From Streptomyces sp. S.PB5 (GTDB lineage: Bacteria > Actinomycetota > Actinomycetes > Streptomycetales > Streptomycetaceae), in NCBI RefSeq assembly GCF_030403745.1, contig NZ_JAQMWP010000018.1, positions 62,001 to 126,000 on the forward strand: a stretch of DNA of 64,000 nt. Reading direction: 5' to 3'. The translations under genes and the position numbers were made by a program. Below are positions 17,123-26,208 of this stretch, piece by piece. Each line of letters starts with the position of its first letter. The stretch's first letter is position 1. The notes beneath the pieces were generated by a model. The model was not told the DNA's origin, did no database searches, and was given only the letters and a program-made list of their open reading frames with translations.

Positions 17123-18436
17123 ATGAGGACCGACCCCGATCTCGCGGACCTGGTCCGCGCGGACGGCATCGAGTTCGTACTGGCCGTCTTCGTCGACCTG
17201 ACCGGCAAGCCGTGCGCCAAGCTGGTGCCGGCCCAGGCCGTCGAGCAACTCCGCGACGAGGGAGTCGGTTTCGCCGGGTACGCGGTCGGCGCGCTCGGTC
17301 AGCAGCCCAGCGACCCGGACGTCATCGCCCGGCCGGACGCCCGCTCGTACACGCCGGTTCCCTTCGTCAAGCCCGGCCTCGCGCTCGTGCACTGCGACCC
17401 GTATGTGGAGGGCGAGCCCTGGCCGTACGCCCCGCGTGTCATCCTGCGCCGGCTGCTGGAGCGGGCGGCGGAGCTGGGCCTTTCGCTCTCCGTGGGCGCC
17501 GAGGTCGAGTACTTCCTGGTCAACCGCGACGAGCACGGCGTGCTCAGCGTCGCCGACACCAAGGACACGGCGGACCAGCCCTGTTACGACGCCCGCGGGC
17601 TGACCCGGATGTACGACCATCTCACCGCCGTCTCCAGCGCCATGAACGCCCTCGGCTGGGGCAACTACGCCAACGACCACGAGGACGGCAACGGCCAGTT
17701 CGAGCAGAACTTCCAGCACGCCGACGCCCTCACCACCGCCGACCGGGTCATCACCCTGCGGTACCTGGTCTCGGTCCTTGCCGAACAGCGCGGCATGACC
17801 GCCACGTTCATGCCGAAGCCGTTCACCGACCGCACCGGCACCGGCATGCACCTGCACATGTCGCTGTGGCGCGGCGAGGAACCCGCCTTCCCGGACACCG
17901 CCGACGACCGCGGCCTCGGGCTCTCCCCGCTCGCCTACTCCTTCGTCGCCGGGATCGTCGAACACGCCCGGGCCCTCCAGGCCGTCATCGCGCCGACCGT
18001 CAACTCCTACAAGCGCACCGGTGCCGTGAACACCCGCTCGGGCGCCACCTGGTCCCCGCGCGTGGCGAGTTACGGCGGCAACGACCGCACCCACTTCGTC
18101 CGCGTCCCCGACGGCAACCGCATCGAGCTGCGCGGCGGGGACGGCGCGGCCAACCCCTATCTCGCGGCGGCCGCCGCCCTCGCCGCCGGTCTCGACGGCA
18201 TCGAACGCGGCCTCGACCCGGGCGAACCCGGCGCCGCGGGCAAGGGCCCGGAACTCCCGCCGACCCTGCTCCACGCGGTCGAGGCGTTCCAGGCGGACGA
18301 CGTGATCAGCGGCGCGCTGGACGCGGCGGGCAGTGGAGTGAGCGCGTACTTCGCCGACCTCAAGCGCGAGGAGTTCTTCGACTGGCACGCCACGGTCGGC
18401 CCCTGGGAGCTCGACCGCTATCTGACCGCATTCTGA
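17123..18436 (+). CDS. Type III glutamine synthetase-like ligase (gamma-glutamylmethylamide synthetase-like)
   Basis: A 437-residue GlnT/GlnA-like enzyme. The ATP and metal motifs are visible: GAEVEYF (Glu128), NDHEDGNGQFEQN (184-196) and GTGMHLHMSLW (239-249). It starts at 17123 after AGGGAGGG; an ATG at 17105 has no RBS. Because it is followed directly by glutamate synthase-like subunits and a sarcosine oxidase-like enzyme, I infer that it joins glutamate to an amine (methylamine or another) rather than to ammonia, as GmaS does. In rhizobia the same family is called GlnT and lies beside glxBCD. Exact amine specificity is unknown. Confidence 0.8.
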   Translation: MRTDPDLADLVRADGIEFVLAVFVDLTGKPCAKLVPAQAVEQLRDEGVGFAGYAVGALGQQPSDPDVIARPDARSYTPVPFVKPGLALVHCDPYVEGEPWPYAPRVILRRLLERAAELGLSLSVGAEVEYFLVNRDEHGVLSVADTKDTADQPCYDARGLTRMYDHLTAVSSAMNALGWGNYANDHEDGNGQFEQNFQHADALTTADRVITLRYLVSVLAEQRGMTATFMPKPFTDRTGTGMHLHMSLWRGEEPAFPDTADDRGLGLSPLAYSFVAGIVEHARALQAVIAPTVNSYKRTGAVNTRSGATWSPRVASYGGNDRTHFVRVPDGNRIELRGGDGAANPYLAAAAALAAGLDGIERGLDPGEPGAAGKGPELPPTLLHAVEAFQADDVISGALDAAGSGVSAYFADLKREEFFDWHATVGPWELDRYLTAF

Positions 18437-18447
18437 AGGGACTTGGG

Positions 18448-19305
18448 ATGTGCGGAATCGTGGGGCTGCATCTGCGCGAGCCCTCACTGGAACCCCGGCT
18501 CGGTGAGCTGCTGGCCGCGATGCTGGGCCAGGTCGTCGAACGCGGGCCCGACTCCGCGGGGGTCGCGGTCTACGGCGATCCGCGCCTGTGTCCGTCGGGA
18601 CGCACCGTCGTGTCCGTGCTGGGCACGTCGAAGGCCGAGGTGGAGGCCGTACTGCCGGGCGTCCGGGCCTACGACGCCGACGCCACGACGGTCGTGCACA
18701 CGGACGCCGCCTCGGTCGCCGCCGCGCTCCCGGACGCCACGGTGATCGGCTCCGGTGAGGGCTTCGCCGTGCTCAAGGGCACCGGAAACCCGGTGGAGTT
18801 GGCCGAGTCCTTCGGGCTCGCCTCCGTCACCGGCTGGCAGGGCGTCGGCCACACCCGGATGGCCACCGAGTCGGCGGTCACCCCCGAAGGTGCCCACCCC
18901 TTCTCCGTCGGCCCCGGACAGTGCCTCGTGCACAACGGCTCCTTCGCCAACCACGCCACCATCCGCCGCGAACTGCGCGCCCGGGGCGTCGGGTTCGACA
19001 GCGAGAACGACTCCGAGGTCGGCGCCCGCTTCGTCGCCCACCAGCTGGCGCAGGGTGCCGACCTGGAGAAGGCGCTGCGGCTGCTGTGCGAGCGGTTCGA
19101 CGGCTTCTACACCCTGCTGGTGTGCACGAGCGACTCCTTCGCGGTCGTCCGGGACGCCATCGCCTGCAAACCGGCACTCGTCGCCGAGACCGACGCATGG
19201 GTGGCGATGGCCTCCGAGTACCGGGCCCTGGACGTCCTGCCGGGCATCGAGAACGCCCGCATCTTCGAACCCGAGCCGGAAGAGGTGTACGTATGGCGAC
19301 GCTGA
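18448..19305 (+). CDS. Class II glutamine amidotransferase subunit (GlxB/MgsA-like)
   Basis: A 285-residue N-terminal nucleophile amidotransferase. Cys2 directly follows Met (MCGIVG), and the later segments GHTRMATES and VHNGSFANH are typical of the purF/GltB glutaminase domain. It corresponds to the glutaminase part of glutamate synthase as a separate subunit. It starts 11 bp after the ligase gene and its 3' end overlaps the next gene by 13 bp. In the N-methylglutamate synthase complex it would hydrolyse gamma-glutamylamide and pass on the amine. Confidence 0.85.
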   Translation: MCGIVGLHLREPSLEPRLGELLAAMLGQVVERGPDSAGVAVYGDPRLCPSGRTVVSVLGTSKAEVEAVLPGVRAYDADATTVVHTDAASVAAALPDATVIGSGEGFAVLKGTGNPVELAESFGLASVTGWQGVGHTRMATESAVTPEGAHPFSVGPGQCLVHNGSFANHATIRRELRARGVGFDSENDSEVGARFVAHQLAQGADLEKALRLLCERFDGFYTLLVCTSDSFAVVRDAIACKPALVAETDAWVAMASEYRALDVLPGIENARIFEPEPEEVYVWRR

Positions 19306-19967
19306 TCGACCTGGCCACCACGCCCGTTCGGGAGCTCAACCAGGCCCTGCACGCCCCCGAGGCCACGGCCTGGCGCGTGCTCAACCCGCGCGGCGCGCAT
19401 GCTGTGGCCTGCGGCATCCGGGAGGACCTCGCCGTCGACATCGAGGGCCATGTCGGCTACTACTGCGCAGGAATGAACCAGCGCGCCACGGTCACCGTCC
19501 ACGGCAACGCGGGCACCGGGGTCGCCGAGAACATGATGTCCGGCACGGTCCGCGTGCGCGGCAACGCCTCCCAGTCGGCCGGCGCCACCGCCCACGGAGG
19601 CCTGCTGGTGATCGACGGGGACGCGTCGGCGCGGTGCGGGATCTCCATGAAGGGCGTGGACATCGTCGTCGGCGGAAGCGTCGGCCACATGAGCGCGTTC
19701 ATGGGGCAGGCCGGGCGACTGGTGGTCTGCGGCGACGCCGGCGATGCGCTGGGCGACTCGCTCTACGAGGCCCGCCTCTATGTCCGCGGCACCGTGAAGT
19801 CCCTCGGCGCCGACTGCGTGGAGAAGAAGATGCGCCCCGAACACCTCGCCGAGCTCGCCGAGTTGCTGAAGGCGGCCGAGCGGGACGAGGACCCGGCGGA
19901 CTTCCGCCGCTACGGCTCGGCCCGGGAGCTGTACCACTTCAAGGTCGACAACGCGACGGCGTACTGA
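19293..19967 (+). CDS. GXGXG beta-helix subunit (GlxC/MgsB-like)
   Basis: A 224-residue protein corresponding to the C-terminal GXGXG domain of GltB. Repeats of the kind VHGNAGTG, VRGNASQS and VCGDAGDA spaced about 20 residues apart form a right-handed beta-helix. It is a structural subunit connecting the glutaminase and FMN subunits. The overlap with the preceding gene supports co-translation. Confidence 0.85.
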   Translation: MATLIDLATTPVRELNQALHAPEATAWRVLNPRGAHAVACGIREDLAVDIEGHVGYYCAGMNQRATVTVHGNAGTGVAENMMSGTVRVRGNASQSAGATAHGGLLVIDGDASARCGISMKGVDIVVGGSVGHMSAFMGQAGRLVVCGDAGDALGDSLYEARLYVRGTVKSLGADCVEKKMRPEHLAELAELLKAAERDEDPADFRRYGSARELYHFKVDNATAY

Positions 19968-19982
19968 GGGAGTTCGACGCAC

Positions 19983-21302
19983 ATGGAACCCGTATCCCAG
20001 GGCCTTCGCGAGTCGGCCACCTTCGACCGTGCCACCATCCACGCCATCCAGCGCGCCGCCGAGACCGGCATCTACGACATCCGCGGCTGGGGCGCCAAGC
20101 GGCGACTCCCGCACTTCGACGACCTGTTGCTGCTCGGCGCCTCCATGTCCCGCTATCCGCTGGAGGGTTACCGCGAACGCTGCGACACGGACGTCGTCCT
20201 CGGCACCCGGCACGCCAAGCACCCCCTGCGCCTGGCCACCCCCGTCACCATCGCCGGCATGAGCTTCGGCGCCCTGTCCGCCCAGGCCAAGGAGGCCCTC
20301 GGCCGGGGCGCCAGCGAGGTCGGCACCTCCACCACCACCGGCGACGGCGGGATGACCCCCGAGGAGCGCGGCCACTCCAAGCACCTCGTGTACCAGTACC
20401 TGCCGTCCCGCTACGGCATGAACCCCGACGACCTGCGCGCCGCCGACGCCATCGAGGTGGTCCTCGGCCAGGGCGCCAAGCCCGGCGGCGGAGGCATGCT
20501 GCTCGGCCAGAAGATCACCGAACGGGTCGCCGGCATGCGGACGCTCCCCGTCGGCATCGACCAGCGCAGCGCCTGCCGCCACCCCGACTGGACCGGCCCC
20601 GACGACCTCGCCATCAAGATCCTCGAACTGCGGGAGATCACGGACTGGGAGAAGCCGGTCTATGTGAAGGTCGGCGCGACCCGGACGTACTACGACGTGA
20701 AGCTGGCCGTGCACGCCGGCGCGGACGTCGTGGTCGTCGACGGCATGCAGGGCGGCACGGCCGCCACCCAGGACGTCTTCATCGAGCACGTCGGCATCCC
20801 CACCCTGGCCGCGCTGCCCCAAGCCGTCCGGGCGCTCCAGGAGCTGGGGGTGCACCGGGAGGTCCAGCTGATCGTCTCCGGCGGCATCCGCGGCGGCGCC
20901 GACATGGCCAAGGCGCTCGCCCTGGGCGCGGACGCGGTCGCCATCGGCACGGCGGCGCTCATCGCGCTCGGCGACAACCATCCCCGGTACGACGCCGAGT
21001 ACCGTCGACTGGGCTCCGCCGCAGGCTACTTCGACGACTACCAGGACGGACGCGACCCGGCCGGCATCTCCACCCAGGACGAGGAGCTGGCCGCGCGCCT
21101 CGACCCGGCGGAGGCCGGCCGACGCCTTGCCAACTTCCTGCGCGTGATGACCATGGAGGCCCAGACGCTGGCCCGCGCTTGCGGCAAGGCGCATCTGCTG
21201 CACCTGGAGCCGGAGGACCTGGTCGCCCTCACCATCGAGTCCGCGGCCATGGCCCGCGTCCCGCTGGCGGGTACCGACTGGATCCCCGGGGAGGGCCTGT
21301 GA
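19983..21302 (+). CDS. FMN-binding glutamate synthase-like subunit (GlxD/MgsC-like)
   Basis: A 439-residue protein corresponding to the FMN/2-oxoglutarate domain of GltB. A TIM-barrel phosphate site is seen in SGGIRGGADMAKALALGADA (about residues 299-318), and GDGGMTPEERG in the earlier catalytic part. With the two preceding subunits it rebuilds a three-subunit glutamate synthase-like enzyme. In methylotrophs that complex makes N-methylglutamate. Its stop overlaps the GTG start of the oxidase. Confidence 0.87.
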   Translation: MEPVSQGLRESATFDRATIHAIQRAAETGIYDIRGWGAKRRLPHFDDLLLLGASMSRYPLEGYRERCDTDVVLGTRHAKHPLRLATPVTIAGMSFGALSAQAKEALGRGASEVGTSTTTGDGGMTPEERGHSKHLVYQYLPSRYGMNPDDLRAADAIEVVLGQGAKPGGGGMLLGQKITERVAGMRTLPVGIDQRSACRHPDWTGPDDLAIKILELREITDWEKPVYVKVGATRTYYDVKLAVHAGADVVVVDGMQGGTAATQDVFIEHVGIPTLAALPQAVRALQELGVHREVQLIVSGGIRGGADMAKALALGADAVAIGTAALIALGDNHPRYDAEYRRLGSAAGYFDDYQDGRDPAGISTQDEELAARLDPAEAGRRLANFLRVMTMEAQTLARACGKAHLLHLEPEDLVALTIESAAMARVPLAGTDWIPGEGL

Positions 21303-22384
21303 TCGCAGTCGTGGGTGCCGGACTGATGGGCGCGGCCACCGCCTGGGAACTCGCCCGCCGCGGCCGCGAGGTCACGCTGATCGAGGCGTACGAGATCGGC
21401 CACAAGCACGGTAGCTCGCACGGCAGTTCACGGATCTTCCGGCGGGTCTACGGCGACGAGCTCTACGTGGAGCTGACCGGGCGGGCCCACGAGCTGTGGC
21501 GCGAGCTGGAGCTGGACAGCTCGACCCCCTTGCTGCGCACGACCGGTGGCCTCGACTTCGGGGCGGGGCGCGACCCCGAGGGTCTGTCCGACGTGCTGGG
21601 CGAGGCCGGAGTGCGGTGTGAACTCCTCGGCGCCGAAGCCGCGTCGGAGCGCTGGCCGTACATCATCTTCGACGGGCAGGTCCTGTACCAGCCGGACGCG
21701 GGAGTGATCGATGCCGACCGGACGGTCGCGGCGTGCGTGCGGCGGGCCGTCGAGCTCGGCGCGGACGTGTGGACCGGGGTCCGCGTCACCGGGTTCGACG
21801 TGGGCGAGAAGGTGCTGCTGCGTACGGACGACGGCCGTGAACTCACCGCCGACACCGTGGTGATCGCGGCCGGTGCCTGGCTGCCGGAGCTGCAACTGCC
21901 CGTACCACTCCCGGAGTTGACCGTCACCCAGCAGCAGGTCTTCCACCACCGGCAGCGGGAGCCGTCGGTGCGGTGGCCGACCCTGGTCTTCAAGGACGAG
22001 GCGTTGCAGATCTACGGCCTGCCGTCCGGCAGCGACGGCGGCCCGCTGCCCGCCGTCAAGGTCGCCGAGCACGGCCGCGGCACCCTCACCTCGGCCAGTA
22101 CCCGGACCGGCCTCGTCGACCCGGAGTCGCGCACCCGGGTGAGCGGCTTCGTCCGCGACCGCCTCCCGGGCCTCGATCCCGCCCCGGTCGCGGAGGCGAC
22201 CTGCCTCTACACCACGGACGTGAACGACGACTTCGTCCTCGACCGGCACGGCCCCCTCGTCATCGTCTCGCCCTGCTCCGGCCAGGGCGCCAAGTTCACC
22301 CCCCTCATCGGCGTCATGGCCGCCGACCTCGCCACCGGCCGCGCCGAGCCCCAACCGCGCTTCCGGCTGATACGCCCGGCGTAG
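21299..22384 (+). CDS. Monomeric sarcosine oxidase-like FAD amine oxidase
   Basis: A 361-residue flavoprotein. The dinucleotide motif VGAGLMGAATAW is at residues 5-16. HGSSHGSSR (38-45) corresponds to the region around the flavin in monomeric sarcosine oxidase. Cys302 in CLYTTDVNDDF aligns with the cysteine that binds FAD covalently in MSOX and MTOX. It should oxidise a secondary amine (sarcosine, N-methyltryptophan or N-methylglutamate type) with O2, giving H2O2 and an aldehyde. The GTG start at 21299 overlaps the previous stop and follows GGGGAGGG. In this operon N-methylglutamate or another N-alkylglutamate is the attractive substrate. Confidence 0.85.
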   Translation: MIAVVGAGLMGAATAWELARRGREVTLIEAYEIGHKHGSSHGSSRIFRRVYGDELYVELTGRAHELWRELELDSSTPLLRTTGGLDFGAGRDPEGLSDVLGEAGVRCELLGAEAASERWPYIIFDGQVLYQPDAGVIDADRTVAACVRRAVELGADVWTGVRVTGFDVGEKVLLRTDDGRELTADTVVIAAGAWLPELQLPVPLPELTVTQQQVFHHRQREPSVRWPTLVFKDEALQIYGLPSGSDGGPLPAVKVAEHGRGTLTSASTRTGLVDPESRTRVSGFVRDRLPGLDPAPVAEATCLYTTDVNDDFVLDRHGPLVIVSPCSGQGAKFTPLIGVMAADLATGRAEPQPRFRLIRPA

Positions 22385-22393
22385 GATGCGCCG

Positions 22394-23011
22394 GTGAGCG
22401 AGCACCCCGAACCCGCGGCGGAAGCCGACGACGACAAGGCCCTGGAGCGCATCATCGCGGTCCGGGCCCGTGAGTACCGGCAGGCGGCCGGGCTCTCGGT
22501 CGGCGAGATGGCGCAGCGGGTCGGTATCTCCAAGGCCATGCTGTCGAAGATCGAGAACGCTCAGACCGCGTGCAGCCTCACCACGCTCTCCCGGCTCGCG
22601 CGCGGTCTCGACGTCCCGGTCACGGCCCTCTTCCGCGGTATGGACGACGAGCGGGAGGCTGTCTTCGTCCCGGCGGGGCACGGCGCCCGCATCGTGCGGC
22701 GCGGCACCCGGATCGGCCACGAGTACACCCAGCTCGGCTCGCTCAGGGGCGCCCACAAGCGGATGGACGCGCTCCTGGTCACCCTCACCGAGCAGAGCGA
22801 GGTCTTCCCGCTCTTCCAGCACGCCGGCACCGAGATCATCTACATGCTGGAGGGGGAGATGGTCTACGGCCACGGCAAGTCCAGCTACACACTGCGCCCC
22901 GGTGACGCCCTCCAGTTCGACGGCGAGGCCCCGCACGGCCCGGAGACCCTGCTCGCGCTCCCCATCCGCTTCCTCACCGTGACGGCCTTCGGGGACAGTC
23001 CACAGCACTGA
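22394..23011 (+). CDS. XRE-cupin transcriptional regulator
   Basis: A 205-residue regulator with an N-terminal XRE helix-turn-helix (about 25-75, AGLSVGEMAQRVGISKAML) and a C-terminal cupin domain (about 125-200, with HAGTEIIYMLEGEM and PGDALQFDGEAPHGPE). This architecture often senses small metabolites in amine and amino-acid use, for example PuuR-like proteins. It is the last gene of the operon, 9 bp after the oxidase, so it probably autoregulates the cluster, perhaps at 17058-17098. Confidence 0.88.
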   Translation: MSEHPEPAAEADDDKALERIIAVRAREYRQAAGLSVGEMAQRVGISKAMLSKIENAQTACSLTTLSRLARGLDVPVTALFRGMDDEREAVFVPAGHGARIVRRGTRIGHEYTQLGSLRGAHKRMDALLVTLTEQSEVFPLFQHAGTEIIYMLEGEMVYGHGKSSYTLRPGDALQFDGEAPHGPETLLALPIRFLTVTAFGDSPQH

Positions 23012-23313
23012 AACCTCAGTCCCTGCAGAGCCCTGCTGCTACGGGCGTCATCGAGCCGTGGGAGCACTGGACCTGACGTCGTACAACAGGGCTGCAACGC
23101 GCGAGTGGCCGTCAGGCGGAGGGCTGTACCGCCGGTTCGTCCTGCGCGGGCTCGGCGGTTTTCGGGGTTGCGGGGCAGGCGGCGGCGTGAACGTGCGGCC
23201 CCTGCTCGATGCCCCGGCCTCCAGGAAGACGCCGTCATGACCGCGCTCGGATCGAGACGCCCGGCTGTCGTCGTTCCGGAAACGGGACTGACGCCTCACC
23301 AGCACCCACGATA
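23012..23313. other. Intergenic, no gene recognised
   Basis: About 300 bp between the XRE-cupin gene and the TetR operator. I see no convincing ORF, RNA gene or repeat. Confidence 0.5.
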
Positions 23314-23341
23314 TTGATCCACCAACCGGTTGGTTGATCAA
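23314..23341. promoter_or_regulatory. 28-bp palindromic TetR operator
   Basis: A 28-bp dyad in which 13 of 14 base pairs match (only C23320/T23335 fails), with core ACCAACCGGTTGGT. It ends 10 bp before the TetR start at 23352, so it should give tight autorepression. The core resembles operators of TetR regulators paired with flavin monooxygenases. Confidence 0.75.
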
Positions 23342-23351
23342 AGGTGTGAGC

Positions 23352-23924
23352 ATGGCAGCGGCACGACGAGGCAGACCGCCGGCTGGACCCGAGCGGCGGG
23401 AAGCCCTGGTGAACGCGGCCTACCGATGCCTGGCCGAAGGCGGGTTCGAGGAACTGCGGATGCGGGACGTGGCCGGCCGGGCGGGCATCGACCACTCGAC
23501 GATCCATCACCACTTCCCCACGAAGCAGGCCTTGATCGTGGCGGTCGTGGACCACACCACCGGGCAGTCCGGGTCGACCACACCGCCCGACGGCAGCCCG
23601 ACTGACCGCCTGCGCGGCCACCTCGCCGCCCTCCGGCAGAAGATCAATGACCAGCCCGAACTGCACGTGGTGCTGCGCGAACTGGACCTGCGGGCTCGCC
23701 GCGACCCCGAGCTGCGAGAGATCATCGCCAGCCGCGAGGAGGGCTGGCGGACCTCGCTGCGCACGCTGTTGGCCGAGGCCGCCGCGCACGGCGCGCCGAC
23801 AGCCGGTGTCGATCCGGCCGCAGGCGCCGAGCTGGTCATCGCTGCGGTCAAGGGCGCGAGTCTGGCTGCCGACCGGGCCGATGACGTCCTCGGTCTCCTC
23901 GAACGGCTCCTGATCCAAGCCTGA
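23352..23924 (+). CDS. TetR family transcriptional regulator
   Basis: A 190-residue TetR regulator; the HTH covers about residues 15-55 with HSTIHHHFPTKQALI. The ATG at 23352 has AAAGG before it and is preferred to a TTG at 23334 that lies inside the operator. It is followed 34 bp later by a broken FAD-monooxygenase gene, its probable former partner. The operator still looks intact although the target gene is dead. Confidence 0.88.
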   Translation: MAAARRGRPPAGPERREALVNAAYRCLAEGGFEELRMRDVAGRAGIDHSTIHHHFPTKQALIVAVVDHTTGQSGSTTPPDGSPTDRLRGHLAALRQKINDQPELHVVLRELDLRARRDPELREIIASREEGWRTSLRTLLAEAAAHGAPTAGVDPAAGAELVIAAVKGASLAADRADDVLGLLERLLIQA

Positions 23925-23958
23925 CCGATCCACGTCTGTCCTCGGGGAGGAACGCACC

Positions 23959-24305
23959 ATGTCCACGCAGCCGTTGCGGGTCGTCATCGCGGGGGCGGCA
24001 TCGGCGGGCTGTGCCTGGCGCAGGGCCTGCATGCCGTCGGCATCAGCGTCGCGGTCTACGAGCGTGACATCGCGCCCGACGAGCGGCTGCAGGGATACCG
24101 GCTCAACATCGAGCCGGTGGGCAGCCGGGCGCTGCACGACTGCCTGCCCCCGCACCTGAAGAACGGCTTCGCCGCGGTACGAGCAGCGACCCTGTACCTA
24201 CGCCTGGCCACCCTGCGCAGCCGTACCCTCCGAGCGGCCGCACGCACGTTCTTCCGGCTGTGCGGTGCCCTCCCCGCTCTGCGCCGCGCCGTCTTCGCAG
24301 ACTGA
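23959..24305 (+). pseudogene. FAD-dependent monooxygenase, frameshifted and internally deleted
   Basis: Starts MSTQPLRVVIAG, then one base is missing in a run of five G near 23990. In the next frame the Rossmann motif continues as GIGGLCLAQGLHAVG and YERD. After SRALHDCLPPHLKNGF the sequence jumps to what looks like the arginine-rich C-terminal tail of such enzymes (ARTFFRLCGALPALRRAVF) and stops. About 250 residues of the middle are missing, so this is a true remnant whatever the cause of the frameshift. Confidence 0.7.
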
Positions 24306-24407
24306 CAAGCTGCCGGCTGACACACCGGCTACCGGCACCGGATCAGGTATCCAGTCGCGGCCGGGACCACGCTGATCCTCTGTGTTCGGTGGGGGAGGGG
24401 CGTGTGG

Positions 24408-24814
24408 TCAGTCGAGGATCGCGGTGGCTTCGATCTCGACCAGATGGTCGGGGATGTCGAGAGCCGCGACACCCAGCAGCGTGGCCGGCGGGACGGGGGT
24501 GATGCCCAGCTTCGCGGATGCCCGGGAGACGCCTTCCAGGAGTGAGGGCATCTTGTCGGGGGCCCAGTCGACAACGTAGAAGGTCAGTTTCGCCACGTCG
24601 TCGAAGGAGCCGCCGGCCTCGGCCAGAGCGATGCCGACGTTGAGGTAACACTGCTCGACCTGCGCGGCGGGTCGCCTTCGCCGACGGTGGTCCCCTCGGC
24701 ATCCCAGGCGACCTGGCCGGCGATGAAGACCAGCTTCGACCCCGTTGCGATCGACACCTGCCGGTAGGCGTCGATCTTGGGCAATCCGCTCGGGTTCACC
24801 AGGTTGATGGCCAT
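24408..24814 (-). pseudogene. RidA family protein, frameshifted
   Basis: The N-terminal part (MAINLVNPSGLPKIDAYRQV to VGEGDPP) and the C-terminal part (AQVEQCYLNVGIALAEAGG to ATAILD) are in different frames. One base is missing near 24665. Together they give a normal RidA/YjgF enamine/imine deaminase of about 135 residues. It is divergent from an HxlR regulator gene at 24956, which probably controlled it. Confidence 0.75.
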
Positions 24815-24955
24815 GCTGCCTGCCTCCTTGTCCTTGACGCCTGTGGGCTTGTGTCCGTCCGCCCAGGCGCCTTCGGTCTCTTGTGGTTACTCAGGAACCG
24901 TAGGAGAGTGGGCGCTGACATGGAAGAACGCACTTTTCAGTGACTGGGGAACCTG

Positions 24956-25336
24956 ATGGTGACCAAACAGATCAAGGGCCTGTCCGAGGAAGCGGATCTC
25001 AGGCGCGCGGACTCATTGGCGCGAGAGATCTTCTCCGACGTCGCCAACAAGTGGGCGCTGCTGATCATCGAGACTCTCGGTGACCACACCCTGCGCTTCA
25101 GCGAACTGCGGAACGAGATCGAGGGCATCAGCCACAAGATGCTCACCCAGAACCTGCGCATGCTGGAGCGCAACGGCCTGGTCGAGAGGAACGTGCACCC
25201 CACCGTCCCGCCGCGTGTCGAATACACCCTCACGGAACCGGGTCAGGGCCTGCGCGCAACCGTCGATGGAATGTGCGACTGGACGCACCGCCACTTCACG
25301 CACATCGAGGCCGCCCGCCACCGCTTCGATGCCTGA
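24956..25336 (+). CDS. HxlR family transcriptional regulator
   Basis: A 126-residue winged-helix protein of the MarR-like HxlR family: WALLIIETLGDHTLRFSEL and HKMLTQNLRMLERNGLVER form the DNA-binding core. These regulators often respond to aldehydes or reactive small molecules and act on the adjacent divergent gene, here the broken RidA gene. Confidence 0.88.
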   Translation: MVTKQIKGLSEEADLRRADSLAREIFSDVANKWALLIIETLGDHTLRFSELRNEIEGISHKMLTQNLRMLERNGLVERNVHPTVPPRVEYTLTEPGQGLRATVDGMCDWTHRHFTHIEAARHRFDA

Positions 25337-26208
25337 CGGCTGACCACGATCTGCAGCCGGTCGGTCAGGCCATGCCGGCCGACTGCGGTCAGCGTGGTGG
25401 TGCGGGCGGCGTATCGCGGGCGCCCGCCCTCGCGTATGGTTCGATCCTGCTTGTCGGCGCGTGGCACGGGCTGGATGGCGTTGGCTGCCAGGGGCGTTGA
25501 GCGGCACACGGACTGCCGGGCATGTGCGGGGTGCCCGTGAGCTGAGCTGCGTGATTGTCCTGTTGTGAAATGCACAGCCGCCTCACCCCGTCCGGAGGCG
25601 CAGGCGACGGGACGCAGCCCATGGCAGAAGAGATCAAGGCCACGCTGAACACGGCACAAAGTCGACCGGCCTTGTCTGCTCGCCATGGCCGATGCCGGCC
25701 CGGGCACCACCGGCTCCCAGTTCTTCGTCCCGGTCGGGCCGACGCCGCACCTCAACTCCAAGGGCAAGGCCAGTGACCTTTCGGCGCCGCCCTGCCGCCC
25801 GGTCACTGACGGAGCGCCTGTATGAGGCCTTTGGGCGTTCCGGAATGACTGTCCGCTTGGGCGCCGTCGCTGCCACTGACTCCTGGAGCGGACCATTCGT
25901 GAGGCCCTCCGCTTGAGGTGCGGCCGAAAACCGGCGTCGACTGTGCCGATATGCCCGCTCGGCATGGTCATTTCCAGCCGTTGCTTTGGCAGTCCCATGA
26001 CAAAACTGTGTGTGCGGTGCCACTCTTCTGCGGAAGTTCACGATTCCTTGACGGAATTCCCACGCGGAGCAACCGCTCAGCCCCCCACCCACCCCCCACC
26101 TCCTTCCACCCGCATGCCGTGCAGCGCTCCGGACCGGCGTACCCCGCCGCTCCGTCCCGTCGACGCGCCCCCCATCACGGGCCGTCCGTTGTATCGAAGG
26201 AGAATCCG
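25337..26208. other. Mostly non-coding stretch with one gene remnant
   Basis: About 870 bp between the HxlR gene and the metalloprotease. Apart from the peptidyl-prolyl isomerase remnant at 25621-25774 I see no coding region. Long open frames here continue from high G+C and carry no domain. The last 150 bp must contain the metalloprotease promoter. Confidence 0.5.
25621..25774 (+). pseudogene. Cyclophilin-type peptidyl-prolyl isomerase remnant
   Basis: The frame starting at 25621 gives MAEEIKATLNT, a typical start of Streptomyces cyclophilins. From 25676 another frame gives LLAMADAGPGTTGSQFFV and GPTPHLNSKGKA, the core active-site region. The intervening 70 or so residues and the C-terminus are missing. 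It is a decayed copy, not a gene. Confidence 0.65.

Noticed and set aside
17123..18436. Calling the ligase an ordinary glutamine synthetase for ammonia assimilation
   Set aside because: The fold is the same, but the operon with separate glutamate synthase-like subunits and an amine oxidase fits a gamma-glutamylamide ligase better. Kept as an inference.
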